Source: Siphonodentalium dalli (lineage: Eukaryota; Mollusca; Scaphopoda; Gadilida; Siphonodentaliidae). Taken from it: 64,000 nucleotides of DNA. A program made the position numbers and the translations under genes. The first letter of the stretch is position 1; each line of letters begins with the position of its first letter. The stretch is from contig CP136063.1 in NCBI GenBank assembly GCA_032622095.1, positions 38,912,106 to 38,976,105 of the forward strand, read 5' to 3'. Positions 47,901 to 57,871 of the stretch are shown here, one piece after another. The notes beneath the pieces were generated by a model. The model searched no databases, was not told where the DNA came from, and saw nothing but the letters and a program-made list of their open reading frames with translations.

Positions 47901-50900
47901 ACGATTTCGATGCAGTATTTTACTCATTAAACACAATAAAATAACTAAATAATAAATGTCCTATCGTAGACGAGGCGGGCTATAAAAAGCCCGCCTTGGA
48001 AAATTCTAGGCGGGCTGTAGGCGGGCAGCCCGCCAGCCCGCCTTGAGATTTCCAGGCCTGTTCATGCCATTATCAGGTGGTACACAGGATTCATAACCCT
48101 TTATTAACTGGTACTGAGGATTCATCTGCCGAATTTAACCAGTATTCAATGCCCAACAAAATTGTTGGTACGCAGCTTTTATAGTACAAAATCATGACAA
48201 AACATTTGATTATTTTCAAACCCCAATGACATTTTTTTTGTAATTCAGTCTAATAACTCTTGATATGTTGAAGGTACGGTATTGCATACTAATTCAGCAC
48301 TTATATAAAAATCCCGATTGTGGTCATCAACTATTGAAATGATCCTGTTATGCCTACCCTGGTGTGAAAAACATTAATTAAAGATGCATAGTCTGAATTA
48401 ATTCTCCCAAAATACCGTTTGGGGGGGGGGGGGGGTAAAAAATATTTGATTTGAGTTGAGGAACCCATCCATTAAAGCTCAGTGATAAGATATCGATTTT
48501 TGAAATTCTTGAGATATGTAATTTTTAATGGCCTGGCAAACATTTGTCAAACCGACACTCTCGGACCACATTGCGGATGAAGATGGATAACTCTAAAACC
48601 AAGTAGCTTTGTGCGTTAGATGATTGACTATCCAGCTAAATTTTGGTGAACAAAATGTTGATAAATAACATGTTGACGTTGTGGGCAATTAAATACTTTT
48701 TTTGACTGTGGTTAGCATTATTTTGGACCAATTAATCAATTGTGATAACTGAGCGGCATTGTTGTTGGATGCGGATGATATCATATGGGGACCATTGATT
48801 TGAATTGACAACCTTTAAAGCGACTTTAAAGATACAATCGCAGTGGGTAAATATAAACAGAGTAATTAATTATGAAAATTAGAACAACTTATTTTTAAAT
48901 GTACTTGTTTGTGTAGTTATTTTTGCAGACTGCTATAAGGATGATCATATTTCCCATAAACCCACTTTGAATGCCTTGGGTTCCTTTAAAGGTACGCAAT
49001 CCGATCAGAGGGTCCTATAAAACTATTTCTTTGGCTATGGGGGTAAAAAATATTTGATTCGAGTCGAGGAACCCACCCATCATAGCTCAGAATGATTAGA
49101 TATCAATTTTTGAAATCAATTAATTTTCGGAGATCTGTCCCAAAAGATAGCAGATCACGTGATCAAAACGGACAAATTGCGGGTATAAGATGCATAACTC
49201 TAAAATCAAGTGCTTACTATTAACAATAACCACTTGATTTTAGAGTTGATCACGTGATCTTTAACTCTGAAACTAACTAAGAAGCAATTTAAATGCATAA
49301 TGGCCATGTTAGAAGTATTACAGTTCATAGTTCTGGTGTCAACTCACTCAGAAGTGTGTTTCCGATTCATTAAAGCTGTCATAATTAATTGTGGATACTT
49401 ACCAGTACGGGGTGTACCACAGGATACCTCCATCTCCTTTGCACAATCTCTCCAATACGAACTCAAACGTGTTGTGGGCACTCCACCAGATCTATGTAGC
49501 CAGTTTTCCAAAAAGATATTTTCATCATCTGACCACTTTGTCCTTGAACACTTACCCTGCAAAATAGAAATCAATACTGTGATGTGGCAAAACACATTCT
49601 AGCCCTAGTACATGTTGTAGTAATGAATGTATTTTTTGTTAGACTTCTTTCGGGATCCCAAAAAAACATACCCTGACATTTAATTATTGTTTTCAAATAC
49701 CGGTAATCGCACCTCTATGATGCTTTACATTTATCAATTCTGGAAGTCAGAAATGTAAAAATGGTACAATCTAATCATTTGCCAAAATAATATTGACGAG
49801 TCAAATATTGGGACTAAACCCTTCCATGACTGCACCTTCCTGAATTGTTTTTGAAAAACCCTGTGCCAATGCATTCTCTTACATACTCGAGTCTCCGATA
49901 GCCTCGCATATATAAAATAATATTGTGGCGAAATTCTGCAATTTTATAATTTCGTCGGGTGCCTGGGAACCAATTTCCTATCAAAATTGACATAATAGCA
50001 TCCCTTTTCATCTTATTGAAATGGATTCGCAATTTCGCATCGAATAGCTAGTGTACATTATTTTCTGGTAATATCATAACCGCTCTTACAAGCACGTACT
50101 AGGCTGTATGTGTTTATCAGTGACTTTTCATGAAAACCAAATAAAGTTTTGAGAATTTCACACCCCTACTTTTATTGCCACCCGCTACTCTTATTTGATT
50201 TTGGGATACATGTACCCCTACATTTATTCCGCATAAAGCTGATGAAGCCTTTCATTCATTATGAAAAAAGACTTCTCATGCCAATGCCATGATTCCATGA
50301 AATGGCAATTTTTCCACTAAAAAATATTGTTTCATATGCCGAATATTCCTCAAAATTAACTATGGCAAAGCCAAAAGGGAAGTTTGCGAAAAAGGGTATT
50401 AGAAGCCAACATACAATTTCATGCAATTCGAAGGTAATGATGTTGAAGAAATAAAGTAATTCAAGGGCTGTCTAAAAATAGTAAAATGGGAATATTCTCA
50501 TATACCATGTCATTGGATATTCTCAGATGGAAAATTGTGTCTCCAAAACATTGAGAAATAGATCCTGCTAAGGACTACATCTTAGATCATAAATGCTCGA
50601 ATATATACTCACTGATAAACCATAGTAGAAAAATGAGGACTTTTTCACATGTATTCCTTATTCGAGCTGAAGCCGTAACCATAATAGGGCTTAATATTTC
50701 AACTAAAGCACAAATATTTACTCTGAAGCACAAATCATTTCACACTGAATTACAATCACAACTACATAATATTAATGGACTGTTCAGCATAATTCATTTA
50801 CGCTGAATAAAAATTAATATGCAGCACGGTTCCTTCTAAATTCCAATTGACTCAGGCCATTAAAACATCACTCCAACATCTACAGGCATATATTGATGTT

Positions 50901-51230
50901 GGTGTCAAGCAGGAAATGTTGACTCCACGCTTCACCCATACTAAGAGATGGACAGCATAAATAAAGTGATAACAATATAAGGAATAAATGTGAAAAAGGC
51001 CTCCCGCTGATACATGCAATAATATTAAACTGAAGCAGAAATAAATACCGTTTCTTCAAGATTTAGTCGCTTGGACTCTCGTAGAGGGGTACACTTTGTT
51101 GGCGTAACCATCTGCCTCGATCTCTTCTTGACTTTGGATGGAGTGGAATTTTCTTTCAAACATGATGTACTACCAGAGCTTGTTCCCATAAAACTTGGTA
51201 TTCGACCTCCTTGGTCCATGTTCATCGATT
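44409..51230 (-). CDS. Four-exon gene in the giant element; candidate transposase or accessory protein (3' end not found)
   Basis: Four minus-strand exons join in frame with matching splice phases: 51,230-51,049; 49,556-49,403; 46,364-46,181; 44,964-44,409. The joined product is about 357 residues. It has a basic, Ser/Thr-rich N-terminus (KVKKRSRQ as possible NLS), a tryptophan-spaced domain in exon 2, a linker with two LC8-like motifs in exon 3, and an exon 4 domain ending PRIGLIYSILMFTRFHELSR and LQRVLSAVLADE. From memory, the exon 4 pattern recalls a large repetitive protein family of corals, oysters and fungi (DUF6589-like), usually followed by several hundred more residues; none is visible downstream. 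Introns contain nested MITEs and a hAT element. The in-frame joins are seen; the transposase role is inferred from context. Confidence 0.6.
44965..46180 (-). other. Intron 3 of the minus-strand gene
   Basis: Spans GTAAGT at 46,180 to CAG at 44,965. No nested gene; a C-run lies at about 45,787. Confidence 0.5.
46181..46364 (-). CDS. Exon 3 of the minus-strand gene
   Basis: Acceptor GTTTCCAG, donor AT/GTAAGT (phase 2). It encodes CKQRFQKIK followed by a low-complexity linker with KQTQTE (46,270-46,284) and RQTQTE (46,210-46,224). Both fit the [KR]xTQT consensus for dynein light chain LC8. Confidence 0.65.
46964..48059. mobile_element. hAT-like non-autonomous element in intron 2
   Basis: Ends AGGGCTGGCGATCTAG and AGGCCTGGAAATCTCA (complement) resemble hAT termini. 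The flanks ATTCATGC (46,956-46,963) and GTTCATGC (48,060-48,067) match at 7 of 8 bases, as an 8-bp hAT duplication would. Subterminal hairpins lie at both ends: GAGGGCTATTAATAGCCCTC at the left, GCGGGCTATAAAAAGCCCGC at the right. Confidence 0.75.
48378..48818. mobile_element. TTAA MITE family A, copy 5
   Basis: TTAA at 48,378-48,381 and 48,815-48,818 with diverged ends AGATGCATAGTCTG and GAATTGACAACCT. A G-run lies inside near 48,420. Confidence 0.75.
48986..49212 (+). mobile_element. TTAA MITE family A, truncated copy 6
   Basis: Left TTAA at 48,986 and the end AGGTACGCAATCCGATCAGA are clear. The right half is lost near a GATCACGTGATC palindrome, which recurs at about 49,247. Confidence 0.7.
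49403..49556 (-). CDS. Exon 2 of the minus-strand gene
   Basis: Bounded by TATTTTGCAG at the 5' side and G/GTAAGT at the 3' side (phase 1). It encodes a compact domain starting GKCSRTKWSDDENIFLENWL and continuing to SYWRDCAKEM. Tryptophans spaced 11 and 16 residues apart recall Myb/SANT-like DNA-binding folds, a weak resemblance. Confidence 0.65.
49814..49930 (+). mobile_element. TTAA MITE family B fragment
   Basis: Starts AAACCCTTCCATGACTG and contains CCAATGCATTCTCTTACATA followed by a degraded complementary arm. No right end seen. Confidence 0.5.
49931..51048. other. Rest of intron 1 (with 49,557-49,930); no nested gene
   Basis: Lies between exons 1 and 2. It includes partial GGGAGGCC-family sequence near 50,640-51,005 (CTTTTTCACATTTATT-type), with CTGAAGCACAAAT boxes instead of GCTTAAGC. 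Confidence 0.5.
51049..51230 (-). CDS. Exon 1 of the minus-strand gene
   Basis: Begins after an acceptor-like TTATTTGCAG, with Met at 51,225 six bases into the exon, so a 5' non-coding exon may precede it. It ends in phase 0 at AAACG/GTATTT. The 59 residues are polar and basic, with KVKKRSRQMVTPTK as a possible nuclear localisation signal. Confidence 0.6.
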
Positions 51231-51439
51231 CTGCAAATAATTACATCATCTTTATAGATAAAAGATCAAATTGGTGTTTCCAAATTATTGGAGATATGTT
51301 ACCAGCAGCAAAATGTTGAGGAAACTTCAGAACCACAATATGTTTATTTTCTAAATGACGTGAGTACATGGGGAAGCAATACTATGTACAACAACATAGT
51401 TCAAAGTGGTTTAATATATATAAAATAGCATTATTTTGT

Positions 51440-51544
51440 TGTAATTAATAGATTCTGATAACTAAAGCGTATTTTGAAGAAATGTTGTTGTTATTGTAAC
51501 TTGATGATATGGGGACCATCTGATTGGATTGAACACTTTTAAGT
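51440..51544 (-). mobile_element. TTAA MITE family A, end fragment
   Basis: Ends GATTGGATTGAACACTTTTAA and contains ATGTTGTTGTTATTGTAACT. Only one end is preserved. Confidence 0.55.
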
Positions 51545-52984
51545 AAAATTAAACTGTGCCAGACTTTTATAATATATTGTGTCATAAAATAGCAAATTAA
51601 TAATAGTTATATATATATATATAGTGACAGTAATATCATTATTAAAACATTAGGATCCATTAAATGAGACTGGCATTAATTGTCTTCGGTGCAGCTGTTC
51701 GGTGATTGAAAAATTTGCATAAAAAATCTTTAAAAACAAATATTTAAAAATATGAATTTTGAGTTCCGTATACATTACCTGTTCCTCAGAAAAGGGTAAT
51801 TTTCCACCTACACATACATACCACAGGCCTTCTAAACAGTGATAATCGAGTGATATTATATATATTTTTTGAAGTAATTAGTCCACTACTAGTATTAGTA
51901 ATACTGTAATACCTTACTATAAATACTCCTTATATAACTTATAAGTGATAAAGAAATTCTGAGAATAGATGCATTAAATTTCTATTTATTAAGATCTCAG
52001 TCACTGTTTAGAATTAAGGCCTGTGATACACACAGTGACAGTAAAATACTGTTGTAACTAACAAGCCTATTTCTTGATTTATTGATTGAAGCTAGGGTTT
52101 GAGATAATTATGCCAATTTATGGTGGGTTGGTTAAAACAATATAAAAAAATTCAGATGATTATGCTAATGCTGAAGCACAAATAAGGAATAAATTTTAAA
52201 AAAAGTCCTCCCATAATAATGGACTTACTTAATCCACACAAGGTATCAGTAAAATCATGTTTGATGAGGATCAATTGCCATTGAATGAGACTGGGCTTGT
52301 CTGATGATTCAACAATTAACATAAAAATTTAAATCGTAAAAAAAATATTTTAAAATAGTAATTTTTAGTTCTTAAATATATCCCACATACCCCAGAAAAG
52401 ATAAATTTTCCGCCTACGCGGGGATAGTAAAATATTTTTTAGGAACAACTTATTTGTTGATTTAATGAACTTTTATAATGATTGCTGTACGTGAGTTTGA
52501 AGCTTTGGTTTAAACTTTAATTGTTGGGCTGGTCCAAAAACAATAAAAAATTTAAAATTCTGATTTGAATGAATATCATATGACTCTCATATACCACTCA
52601 ATCAATATAACCTTCGTCATATATGGCATATATAGCCTGTAATATAGTCATAAACTCGTTTTCAACCGTTAATCTTCCTCTAAAAAGGTTCCATTTGGCC
52701 TTTGAAATTGACGGCCCACCTGCTTTATCAGTAAAATCAAGGTAATTCGGGCTGAAAAATATGTTTTATTTGTGTAGACAGCACAATAGATATTTCACTT
52801 ACTAGTATTATTAATAAAATTGACAGTTTGGTTTAAAATTCGGATCAATTCCTTGACAATTCCTTGACAATTGCTCGTAATTTACGTAAAATTTAAAAAT
52901 GGCGTATATTTGTTGACCACATTGCAGAGGTCGAGGTCACTAGATGTTCCCTGACTCCTAAAGTGTGAGCTTTGAGTCAGGAAT
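51545..52984. other. No gene seen upstream of the minus-strand gene
   Basis: AT-rich, with a duplicated stretch containing CAGAAAAG(G/A)(G/T)(A/T)AA and TTTTCC(A/G)CCTAC near 51,785 and 52,391. A 5' exon or promoter for the gene should be in or beyond this region, but I cannot identify it. Confidence 0.4.
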
Positions 52985-53345
52985 GCCCTGGTTACTGTTG
53001 TCACTTCTTCACAAGTTCACGAAATGTCGGCCTGCATCAGTCGCTCGCCAAATTTACTAACATCGTCCAAAGTTATAGTTGAACTTTTCCCGCATGAAGT
53101 CATGATAACTTGAATATAATATGATATGAGTCCAGTGCATTGATACCGTTGAGCGTTTTCTTGAAAAAATGTAGATTTGTAAACTAACTAGAAGAGTAGA
53201 AGTCGCCATTTACAAAACAAATGCTTTGCCAGCAACAAACTTTGAGCTGGGAATTTCCTGACGTCATACATAATCTAAATATAGGATAAAATTTGGCGAG
53301 CGACTGATGTAGTTTTTACGCAAAAAGCTCATTTTGAAGAACGAT
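52985..53345. repeat. Inverted-end element CATCAGTCGCTCGCC, copy 2
   Basis: Core 53,035-53,309, opposite in orientation to 30,640-31,010 and similar over about 360 bp including both flanks. Confidence 0.7.
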
Positions 53346-53689
53346 AACTAAAAGTTAAGATTGTAATTTGGCTGCAGAAACGAAACGAAACGAATTTTGA
53401 AACACAATAATTGTATTCACTAATATTTTCCTGTTGGTATATGGTCTACTATAGTATATGCAATCATTTATTTGAAATAATAAGTATCACTTAGAGAATA
53501 ATTCTTACTGATAATTAGAAATCTCTTTATTTTGTATCCCTTTAATATTAAATAATGGCCCTGAAAATTGTCTGTTTGTCAGTTTAATGTTCACTAATTA
53601 TAGCTAGGCTGTTAGATAAAGTATGATATTGCTTCATTTGTCCGGGGTAGTGTATTGTCATACTGTCATAATAAACTTCAAGTAATAAG
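53346..53689. other. No gene seen
   Basis: Short AT-rich spacer before the minisatellite. Confidence 0.5.
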
Positions 53690-55510
53690 GTAACTACTCG
53701 TCAATGATGCTGGAATACATAAATGATTAATAAGGTAACAACTACCCGTCAATGATCGACGTCTTAATATAGAAAGGTTTTATAAGGTAACTAACTACAC
53801 GGCAATGCTACTTATTATAGAAGGTTAATAATTTAACTTCTTGTCAATGATGCTTTAATATAGAAAGGGTTAATAAGGTAACTACCCGTCAATAATGCTT
53901 TAGTGTAGAAATGGTTACTAAGGTAACTACATGTCAATGATGCTTTAATAAAGAAAGGGTTAATAAGATAAAGTTCTATACGTCAATGATGCTTAAATAT
54001 AGAAAGGGCTAATAGGGTAACTACACGTCAATGATGTTTTAATATAGAAAGGGTTAATATGGTAATTACACGCCAATGGTGCTTTAATATAGAAAGGGTT
54101 AATATGGTAACTACCGTCCATGATGCTTTAATATAGAACTGGCTACTATGATAACTACATGTCAATGATGCTTTATTGTAGAAAGTGTTAATAATGTAAC
54201 TAATCACCAATGATACTCATTATAAAAAGGGTTAATAAGGTAACTGCCTGTCAATTATTGCTTCAACGTAGAAAGGGTTAATAAGGTAATTACACGCCAA
54301 TGGTGCTTTAATATAGAAAGGGTTAATATGGTAACTATCAGTCAATGATGCTTTAATATAGAAAGTGTTATAATATGGTAACTGCACGTCAATGATGCTT
54401 TGATACAAAAATGGTTAATAAGGTAATTACCCGTCAATGGCGCTTTAATATAGAAATGGTTTATAATGTAACTACTCACCAATGATACTTAGTATATAAA
54501 GGGTTGTTTAATGTAACTACCTGTCAATTAATGCTTTAATATAGAAACGGTTAATAAGGTAACTACACGCCAATGATACTTAGTATAGAAAGGGTTGGTA
54601 AGGTAACTACACGACAATGATACTTTAGTATATAGAGGGTTGATTAGGCAACTACCCGTCAACGATGCTTTAATATAGAAAGGGTTAACATGGTAACTAC
54701 ACGTCAATGATATTTTAATAAAGAAAGGGCTAATAAGGTAACTACATGTCAATGCTGCTTTAATACAGAAATGGTTAATAAGGTAACTTCACGTCAATGA
54801 TGCTTTAATATAGAAAGGGTTAATACTGTAACTACTCACCAATGATACTTAGTATAGAACGGGTTAATAAGATAACTACCCAGCAATAATGATGCTTTAA
54901 TATAGAGAGGGTTATAATAAGGTAACTACACGTCAATGATGCTTTAATACATTAATGGTTAATAAGGTAACTACCCGCCAATGGCGCTTTAATATAGAAA
55001 GGGTTAATAATGCAACTACTCGCCAATGATACTTAGTATAGAAAGGGTTAATAAGGTAACTACCTGTCAATTAATGCTTTAATATAGAAAGGGTTAATAA
55101 GGTAACTACACGCTAACGGTACTTAGTATAGAAAGGGTTAATAAGGTAACTATATACGACAATGATACTTTGGTGTATACAGAGTTAAGGAGCCAACTAC
55201 CCGTCAATGATGATATACTATAGAAAGGGTTAACATTGTAACTACACATCAATGATATTTTAATATAGAAAGGGTTAATAAGGTAACTACGCGTCAATGA
55301 TGCTTTAATAAAGAAAGGGTTAATAAGGTAACTTCACATCAATGGTGCTTTAATATAGAAAGGGTTAATAATGTAACTACTCACCAATGTTACTTAGTAT
55401 AGAAAGGGTTAATAAGGTAACTACCTGTCAATTAATGATTTAATATAGAATGGTTAATAAGGTAACTACACGCCAATGGTGCTGTAATATAGAAAGGGTT
55501 AATAAGGTGA
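53690..55510 (+). repeat. Minisatellite, about 45-bp unit, roughly 40 copies
   Basis: The unit reads roughly GGTAACTACACGTCAATGAT, then GCTTTAATATAGAAAGGGTTAATAA in two parts, with variants (ACTCACCAATGATACTTAGT alternates with the main type in places). It abuts the right terminal zone of the giant element. No CRISPR-type spacers; short ORFs are artefacts. Confidence 0.9.
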
Positions 55511-55534
55511 CTTCAATGCAGATTATACAGTTTA

Positions 55535-55836
55535 ACAAAATACCACAGGTGTATATATCCGGGTGAACACTGTAGTAAATACCTGGGCGAAACCCTGGTG
55601 TAAATACCTGGGTGTAAATACCTGGTGTAAATACCTGGGTGTAAATCCGTAAAAACCCGGGCAAACTGGGGTTTATACCTAACATATATAGAAAACACCT
55701 GGGTAAATCTATATAAATCCCTGATTTACCTGGGTGTAACCTGGGTGTGACCTGGGTGGAACCAGAGTAAAACCTATATGTACCGGGGTATACCTAGGTA
55801 AACACCAAGATTTACCCAGGTACATTTTTATATGGG
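55535..55836. repeat. Right terminus: CCTGGGTGTAAAT repeats plus TIR
   Basis: Five AAATACCTGG(GTGT) boxes at 15-16 bp spacing (about 55,575-55,650) are followed by ACCTGGGTGTAACCTGGGTG-type repeats. Then comes the inverted end GATTTACCCAGGTACATTTT and TATATGGG. This mirrors the motif content, though not the exact array, of the left terminus. Confidence 0.85.
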
Positions 55837-56850
55837 CCGGCCTTGCAATTTTTCAGCTTCCCTATGGCACTATAAATTTCTTCCTCGGATATGGGGTTAT
55901 TTAGATATGACTCGTCGTTCTCGTCGAACTCAATATCTACAATGTCACACATATCAGAGTCGTCTATTTTATCATTTAGTGTCTTAAAATATTCTCCAAA
56001 GATTTCAATATTTATTTTTGTTTTCCTCTTTTTGGACTGCTTATCAGCGCACATTGAGTCGAGTTTGTCCCAGAAAGACTTCCCCGAATTCTTACACAAT
56101 TCCCTGAGCTCGGCTATTTCAGACTCACGTGATTGTTTGATTTTTTTATCCATCACTTGTCTGTATTTTACACTGGCGTCTTTCAAAATTGCCTTGTTAT
56201 AATCAGATTTGTTCAAATCGTATTGATGCTTGATACCATTGAAGTAATTTCTTGCTTCTCGACATTCATTATCGAACCAAGATTTGTTCTGGTGCACCTT
56301 TTCCCGCTTATTAAATTTCGGCCGATAGGTCCCCAGTGTGCGATTGGCCACTGACTTCAATGAACGTACTACATGTCCACAAAGTTCGTCGACATCTGAC
56401 TGGGTGACATTGGCGTCACTCTCTAAAGTGTCGAACACACACAAAATATCATTAATCATATTGCGGTCAATATTGCTAGAGAAATATGTCCCCTTCTGTG
56501 GGTCCCACCGTTTTATTCTGGCATCAATGTGTGCCGATATGGGTATGTCATCAGCATCGCTTTCTCGAGACACTATTGGTGTCTTTAAATTCAAAACCAG
56601 ATGTAACGCACCATGTATATCGGAGAATAGGGGACAGTGGTCATCGACTCGATAGTTTTCTACCATACTGAAGAGACGCTTAGTTCCCAACGCGTAGTCT
56701 ATCACTGTACGGTCTGAGGAAGTAAACTTCCCCACATTTCTGTCTTCACCACATCTTCCGTTGATAGTAATTAAATTCATGGATTTACCCATTGCTATTA
56801 GTTTGTATCCATAGGCACTCACCTTACCTTTGTCTTTATATAAAATTGGA
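55837..56850 (-). pseudogene. Second LINE: endonuclease C-half and linker up to the RT
   Basis: An open minus-strand frame from 56,822 encodes the rear half of an AP-type endonuclease (LITINGRCGEDRNVGKFTSS, DRTVIDYALG, CPLFSDIHG). It continues with a long charged linker and EEEIYSAIGKLKNCKAG, the segment that normally comes immediately before the RT block GTDQIINEY. That block is found at 14,9xx on the same strand. The front half of the endonuclease and ORF1 are missing beyond about 56,850, so the LINE is 5'-truncated or cut there. Confidence 0.8.
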
Positions 56851-57100
56851 TAAATACCAACATCCCATCCGATCTATGGACGGGACATTCTATGTAGCAC
56901 TCTACACTGCCTTTTAGTGTTTCGACCTATTTTGTCAACCAATTTAGAAATTGGTGAACCCGCAAGGAGAGAGCGGAATTAAGATTCCTCAAAGTAACTG
57001 AGGGATCAACACATATAGGTATGTGTGCATGGTAGATACAGACTGTCTCAAGACGGGACATGACAATCTGCGGGATGGGATGGGATATGGGACAAAACGA
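56851..57100. other. No gene seen
   Basis: Junction zone between the LINE and the tandem repeat, with a short inverted pair (CCAATTTAGAAATTGG). Confidence 0.45.
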
Positions 57101-57490
57101 CAATCTGCGGGACAGAATTTCAAATTGCGTGGGACGGCCGATATCTCGAGGAATACAGGGCGTAGGGGGCTCATGTTGGTGTCTAACGAAAGGCCCATAT
57201 TCGCCCTATCCACACATATTAACCCCGCCACTGACCGGACACCAGAAGTTGCATTATTTGATCGAAAACTGACCTAACATGGGGTGAAATTTGGGATAGC
57301 ATGGCAATCTGCGGGACGGGATTTTCAAATTGCGTGGGACGGCCGATATCTCCAGGAATACAGCGCGTATAGGGCTCATTTTGGTGTCTAACGAAAGGCC
57401 GATATTCGCCCTATCCACACATATTAACCCCGCCACTGAACGGACACCGGAAGTTGCATTATTCGGTCGAAAACTGACCTAACATAAAAT
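57101..57490 (+). repeat. Tandem 204-bp repeat, two copies
   Basis: CAATCTGCGGGAC starts at 57,101 and 57,305. Both copies contain GGCCGATATCTC, TCTAACGAAAGGCC and GAAAACTGACCTAACAT. A partial third start is at 57,064 and a fragment lies at 4543. ORFs across it are artefacts. Confidence 0.85.
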
Positions 57491-57649
57491 GCCACAAACA
57501 CGAAAAACTGCGGTCGACATTAATGTTTAGAATTTAGATTTCTCGACGAATACGCTAGCAAACACCAAGTTTTAGGTATCAAATAACGCAGTGGAATACT
57601 GTGCACTCGTTTTTAGCTACAATATGGCTGTTTTAGTGCGAATACTGTA

Positions 57650-57871
57650 ATGGCGAAACGCAAACAAGCGCCGATAAAACAGCTAAAAATAGACTCGATG
57701 TTTACATTTACACGATCGATTTCAGCTGGTATATTCACTATAATGGGGCGTATAGTATATCAAAATGTAGGATTAGACATAGGGAATGTATTTTTTTCCA
57801 AATGGGTCCACCACGCGGTGAAATTGTTGCAGAAATTCGCTCCAAAATATTCGCACTTCAGTTGTAACTAA
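57650..57871 (+). CDS. Small ORF with PIP-box-like N-terminus, doubtful
   Basis: Seventy-three residues beginning MAKRKQAPIKQLKIDSMF. The basic start followed by QLKIDSMF loosely recalls a PCNA-interacting peptide or the first exon of some transposase-derived zinc-finger genes. A donor-like CTG/GTATATTC follows at about 57,731. The remainder looks random. It could equally be chance. Confidence 0.2.
   Translation: MAKRKQAPIKQLKIDSMFTFTRSISAGIFTIMGRIVYQNVGLDIGNVFFSKWVHHAVKLLQKFAPKYSHFSCN

Larger units (their letters stand above)
14906..55836. mobile_element. Candidate giant (about 40.9 kb) TIR transposon splitting a LINE
   Basis: The two ends are inverted copies of CCCATATAAAAATGTACC, followed by TGGGTAAATC, and each leads into a zone rich in ACCTGGGT repeats. 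Outside the ends, the LINE endonuclease frame (reaching KLKNCKAG) and the LINE RT frame (starting GTDQIINEY) are complementary parts of one ORF in the same orientation and order. This is what a single insertion predicts. A GCCG-type 4-6 bp duplication may flank it, but one base is ambiguous. The interior has a RecQ-like helicase exon, a spliced minus-strand gene and many nested MITEs. It has no integrase, DNA polymerase B or capsid gene of Polinton/Maverick type. The superfamily is unknown; helicase-encoding Academ (AcademH) is a candidate. An alternative is two LINE copies independently hit at one target site. Confidence 0.65.

Noticed and set aside
53690-55510. Regularly spaced repeats resembling a CRISPR array
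   Set aside because: The units are contiguous minisatellite copies without unique spacers, in a eukaryotic genome.
14906-55836. Polinton/Maverick or endogenous giant virus
   Set aside because: No DNA polymerase B, integrase, packaging ATPase or capsid motif in any listed frame; the inverted ends are short and repeat-rich.
12403-56822. Two independent copies of the same LINE rather than one split copy
   Set aside because: Not excluded, but the parts are complementary, same strand, correctly ordered, and both break exactly at the inverted ends.
57023-57436. Paired ORFs of 60-84 residues on both strands
   Set aside because: They fall in the tandem 204-bp repeat and differ between the two copies.
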